Below, piece by piece: positions 6,799-7,599 of a stretch of DNA of 7,599 nt. This DNA comes from Lentisphaeria bacterium (GTDB lineage: Bacteria > Verrucomicrobiota > Lentisphaeria > JABSQK01 > UBA12247). How positions within the stretch are numbered: position 1 is the stretch's first letter; each line of letters begins with the position of its first letter. The stretch covers positions 1 through 7,599 of the forward strand of contig DMTJ01000448.1 of NCBI GenBank assembly GCA_003477185.1, in the 5' to 3' direction. A model generated the notes under the pieces. It was given only the letters and a program-made list of their open reading frames with translations. It made no database searches and had not been told where the DNA came from. The position numbers were made by a program, and so were the translations under genes.

Positions 6799-7599
6799 TT
6801 AGAACTCGATGACGAGGCCGAGGCTGCCGAACTTCTGGGAGTTGTGCTGCTGCTCAAATTCTTCGGTGCGCAGCACGTGTGAATAGACAAGCCGGTAGCG
6901 GCGATAGCGAACGCCCATGCCGAGCTCGAGTTCGCCGACAAGCGGAATGCGGTCGACGCGATGGCTGTCTTTGGTGGAGTTTCCGTCTAGGGTGATGTCG
7001 CGCAGTACGCCGCGCATTTCGAGGGTGGAGAAGGCGTAGATGCTCCAATCTTGGGCGGCGGTGCCATTTCGGTGCGTGGGCTGTACATAGCCAGAGACGC
7101 GGATGCGATTGGCGTGGAATTCCTCGGGAAGGTGGTAGCCCCCGCGCAGTGTCACTCTTGCCGAAGCCTGGGTCAGAACATTGCCGATGCTGATGGTCGC
7201 GGCTGGAATCAGGTCACTGCCCCAGTTTTGCGAACTCCGCAACGCGTAGCGGCGCTGATGCTCATAGGTCAGGATGGCCCCGACTTCGGTGCGCAGCTGG
7301 TTGTCCCAGCCCCGGGCACGGGGGATGTTGCGTTCGCTGTGGACATAGTTCTGGGCGCCCTCAGCGAGGGACTGGGGGCCGACCACGCCGAGTGCCAGTT
7401 CGAGCTTGTGCAGCTCGCTGTCGCTCTTGTGGTGCAGCGAGATGGCTGTGTAGAGCCAGCCTGCGTAGGGACGGTCGTCTTCGATCAGCGCGTTCTGGCT
7501 GATGTCTTCCGGAGTGTATATCTCCTGCCCGAAGGCGAGCCCGATATTGTTCGTGAACCCGTCTCGGTCGAGAAACCAGCACAGGTCCTTGACCTGCTG
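6799..7599 (-). CDS. LpxR-type lipid A deacylase (DUF2219), N-terminus outside window
   Basis: LpxR-type enzymes are outer-membrane beta-barrels that remove the 3'-acyloxyacyl chain of lipid A, changing how the surface is sensed. The frame is open from the right edge to a TAA at 6799-6801, giving 266 residues. Family features, in window numbering from the edge, are FGQEIYTPEDI (23-33), DDRPYAGWLY (41-50), GVVGPQSLAEGAQNYVH (71-87), GWDNQL (97-102), DLIPAATISIGNV (129-141), LDGNSTKDSHRVDRIPLVGEL (204-224) and the end FGSLGLVIEF with the C-terminal Phe typical of outer-membrane barrels. Relative to the family, roughly 80-100 N-terminal residues lie outside, including the signal peptide and the catalytic Asn-Asp, so activity cannot be judged. 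A GTG at 7384-7386 is internal, not the start. The gene converges on the oxidoreductase with 40 bases between stops. Confidence 0.9.
   Translation of the reverse strand, partial: QQVKDLCWFLDRDGFTNNIGLAFGQEIYTPEDISQNALIEDDRPYAGWLYTAISLHHKSDSELHKLELALGVVGPQSLAEGAQNYVHSERNIPRARGWDNQLRTEVGAILTYEHQRRYALRSSQNWGSDLIPAATISIGNVLTQASARVTLRGGYHLPEEFHANRIRVSGYVQPTHRNGTAAQDWSIYAFSTLEMRGVLRDITLDGNSTKDSHRVDRIPLVGELELGMGVRYRRYRLVYSHVLRTEEFEQQHNSQKFGSLGLVIEF

Noticed and set aside
6234..6941. A 235-codon minus-strand open frame over the end of the oxidoreductase and the start of the convergent gene.
   Set aside because: It overlaps two well-supported genes in other frames and shows low-complexity Ser/Ala translation with no family resemblance.
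7361..7582. A minus-strand frame at the right edge, shifted from the LpxR-type gene, which could suggest a frameshift.
   Set aside because: The LpxR-type frame itself is open without interruption from 7599 to its stop, with family motifs throughout, so no frameshift is needed.
1..7599. CRISPR arrays, insertion-sequence ends, tRNA or rRNA genes, phage or defence genes.
   Set aside because: No regularly spaced repeats, transposase motifs, cloverleaf-like sequence or rRNA segments were recognised on either strand.

Overview
The window is dominated by a minus-strand ribosomal-protein operon in which the classical str and S10 operons are joined. Reading right to left, the order is rpsL (S12), rpsG (S7), fusA (EF-G), rpsJ (S10), rplC (L3) and rplD (L4). 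rplD runs off the left edge. No tuf gene lies between fusA and rpsJ; instead fusA and rpsJ share an ATGA stop/start overlap. The fused order without tuf is known from several lineages (for example Bacteroidetes). A plausible sigma70-type promoter sits about 45-70 bases upstream of rpsL.

Right of rpsL is a stretch of about 800 bases (4783-5588) with no intact gene. It holds the operon promoter and an apparently broken small reading frame (5195-5536), interrupted by a single TAA. A complete plus-strand Gfo/Idh/MocA-family oxidoreductase (5589-6758) follows. It converges on a minus-strand gene for an LpxR/DUF2219-type lipid A deacylase (6799 to the right edge), whose N-terminus lies outside the window.

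The organism is a bacterium. The LpxR-type outer-membrane protein implies a diderm with lipid A. EF-G and the ribosomal proteins look like those of the Verrucomicrobiota or a related PVC or FCB lineage, but this is an impression from memory and is not firm.

I do not see a new multi-gene system here. The points that deserve a second look are an acidic, repeat-built C-terminal tail on L4, a Pro in place of the usual Lys88 in S12, the tuf-less fusA/rpsJ overlap that leaves no room for an S10 leader, and the single-stop reading frame upstream of the oxidoreductase.
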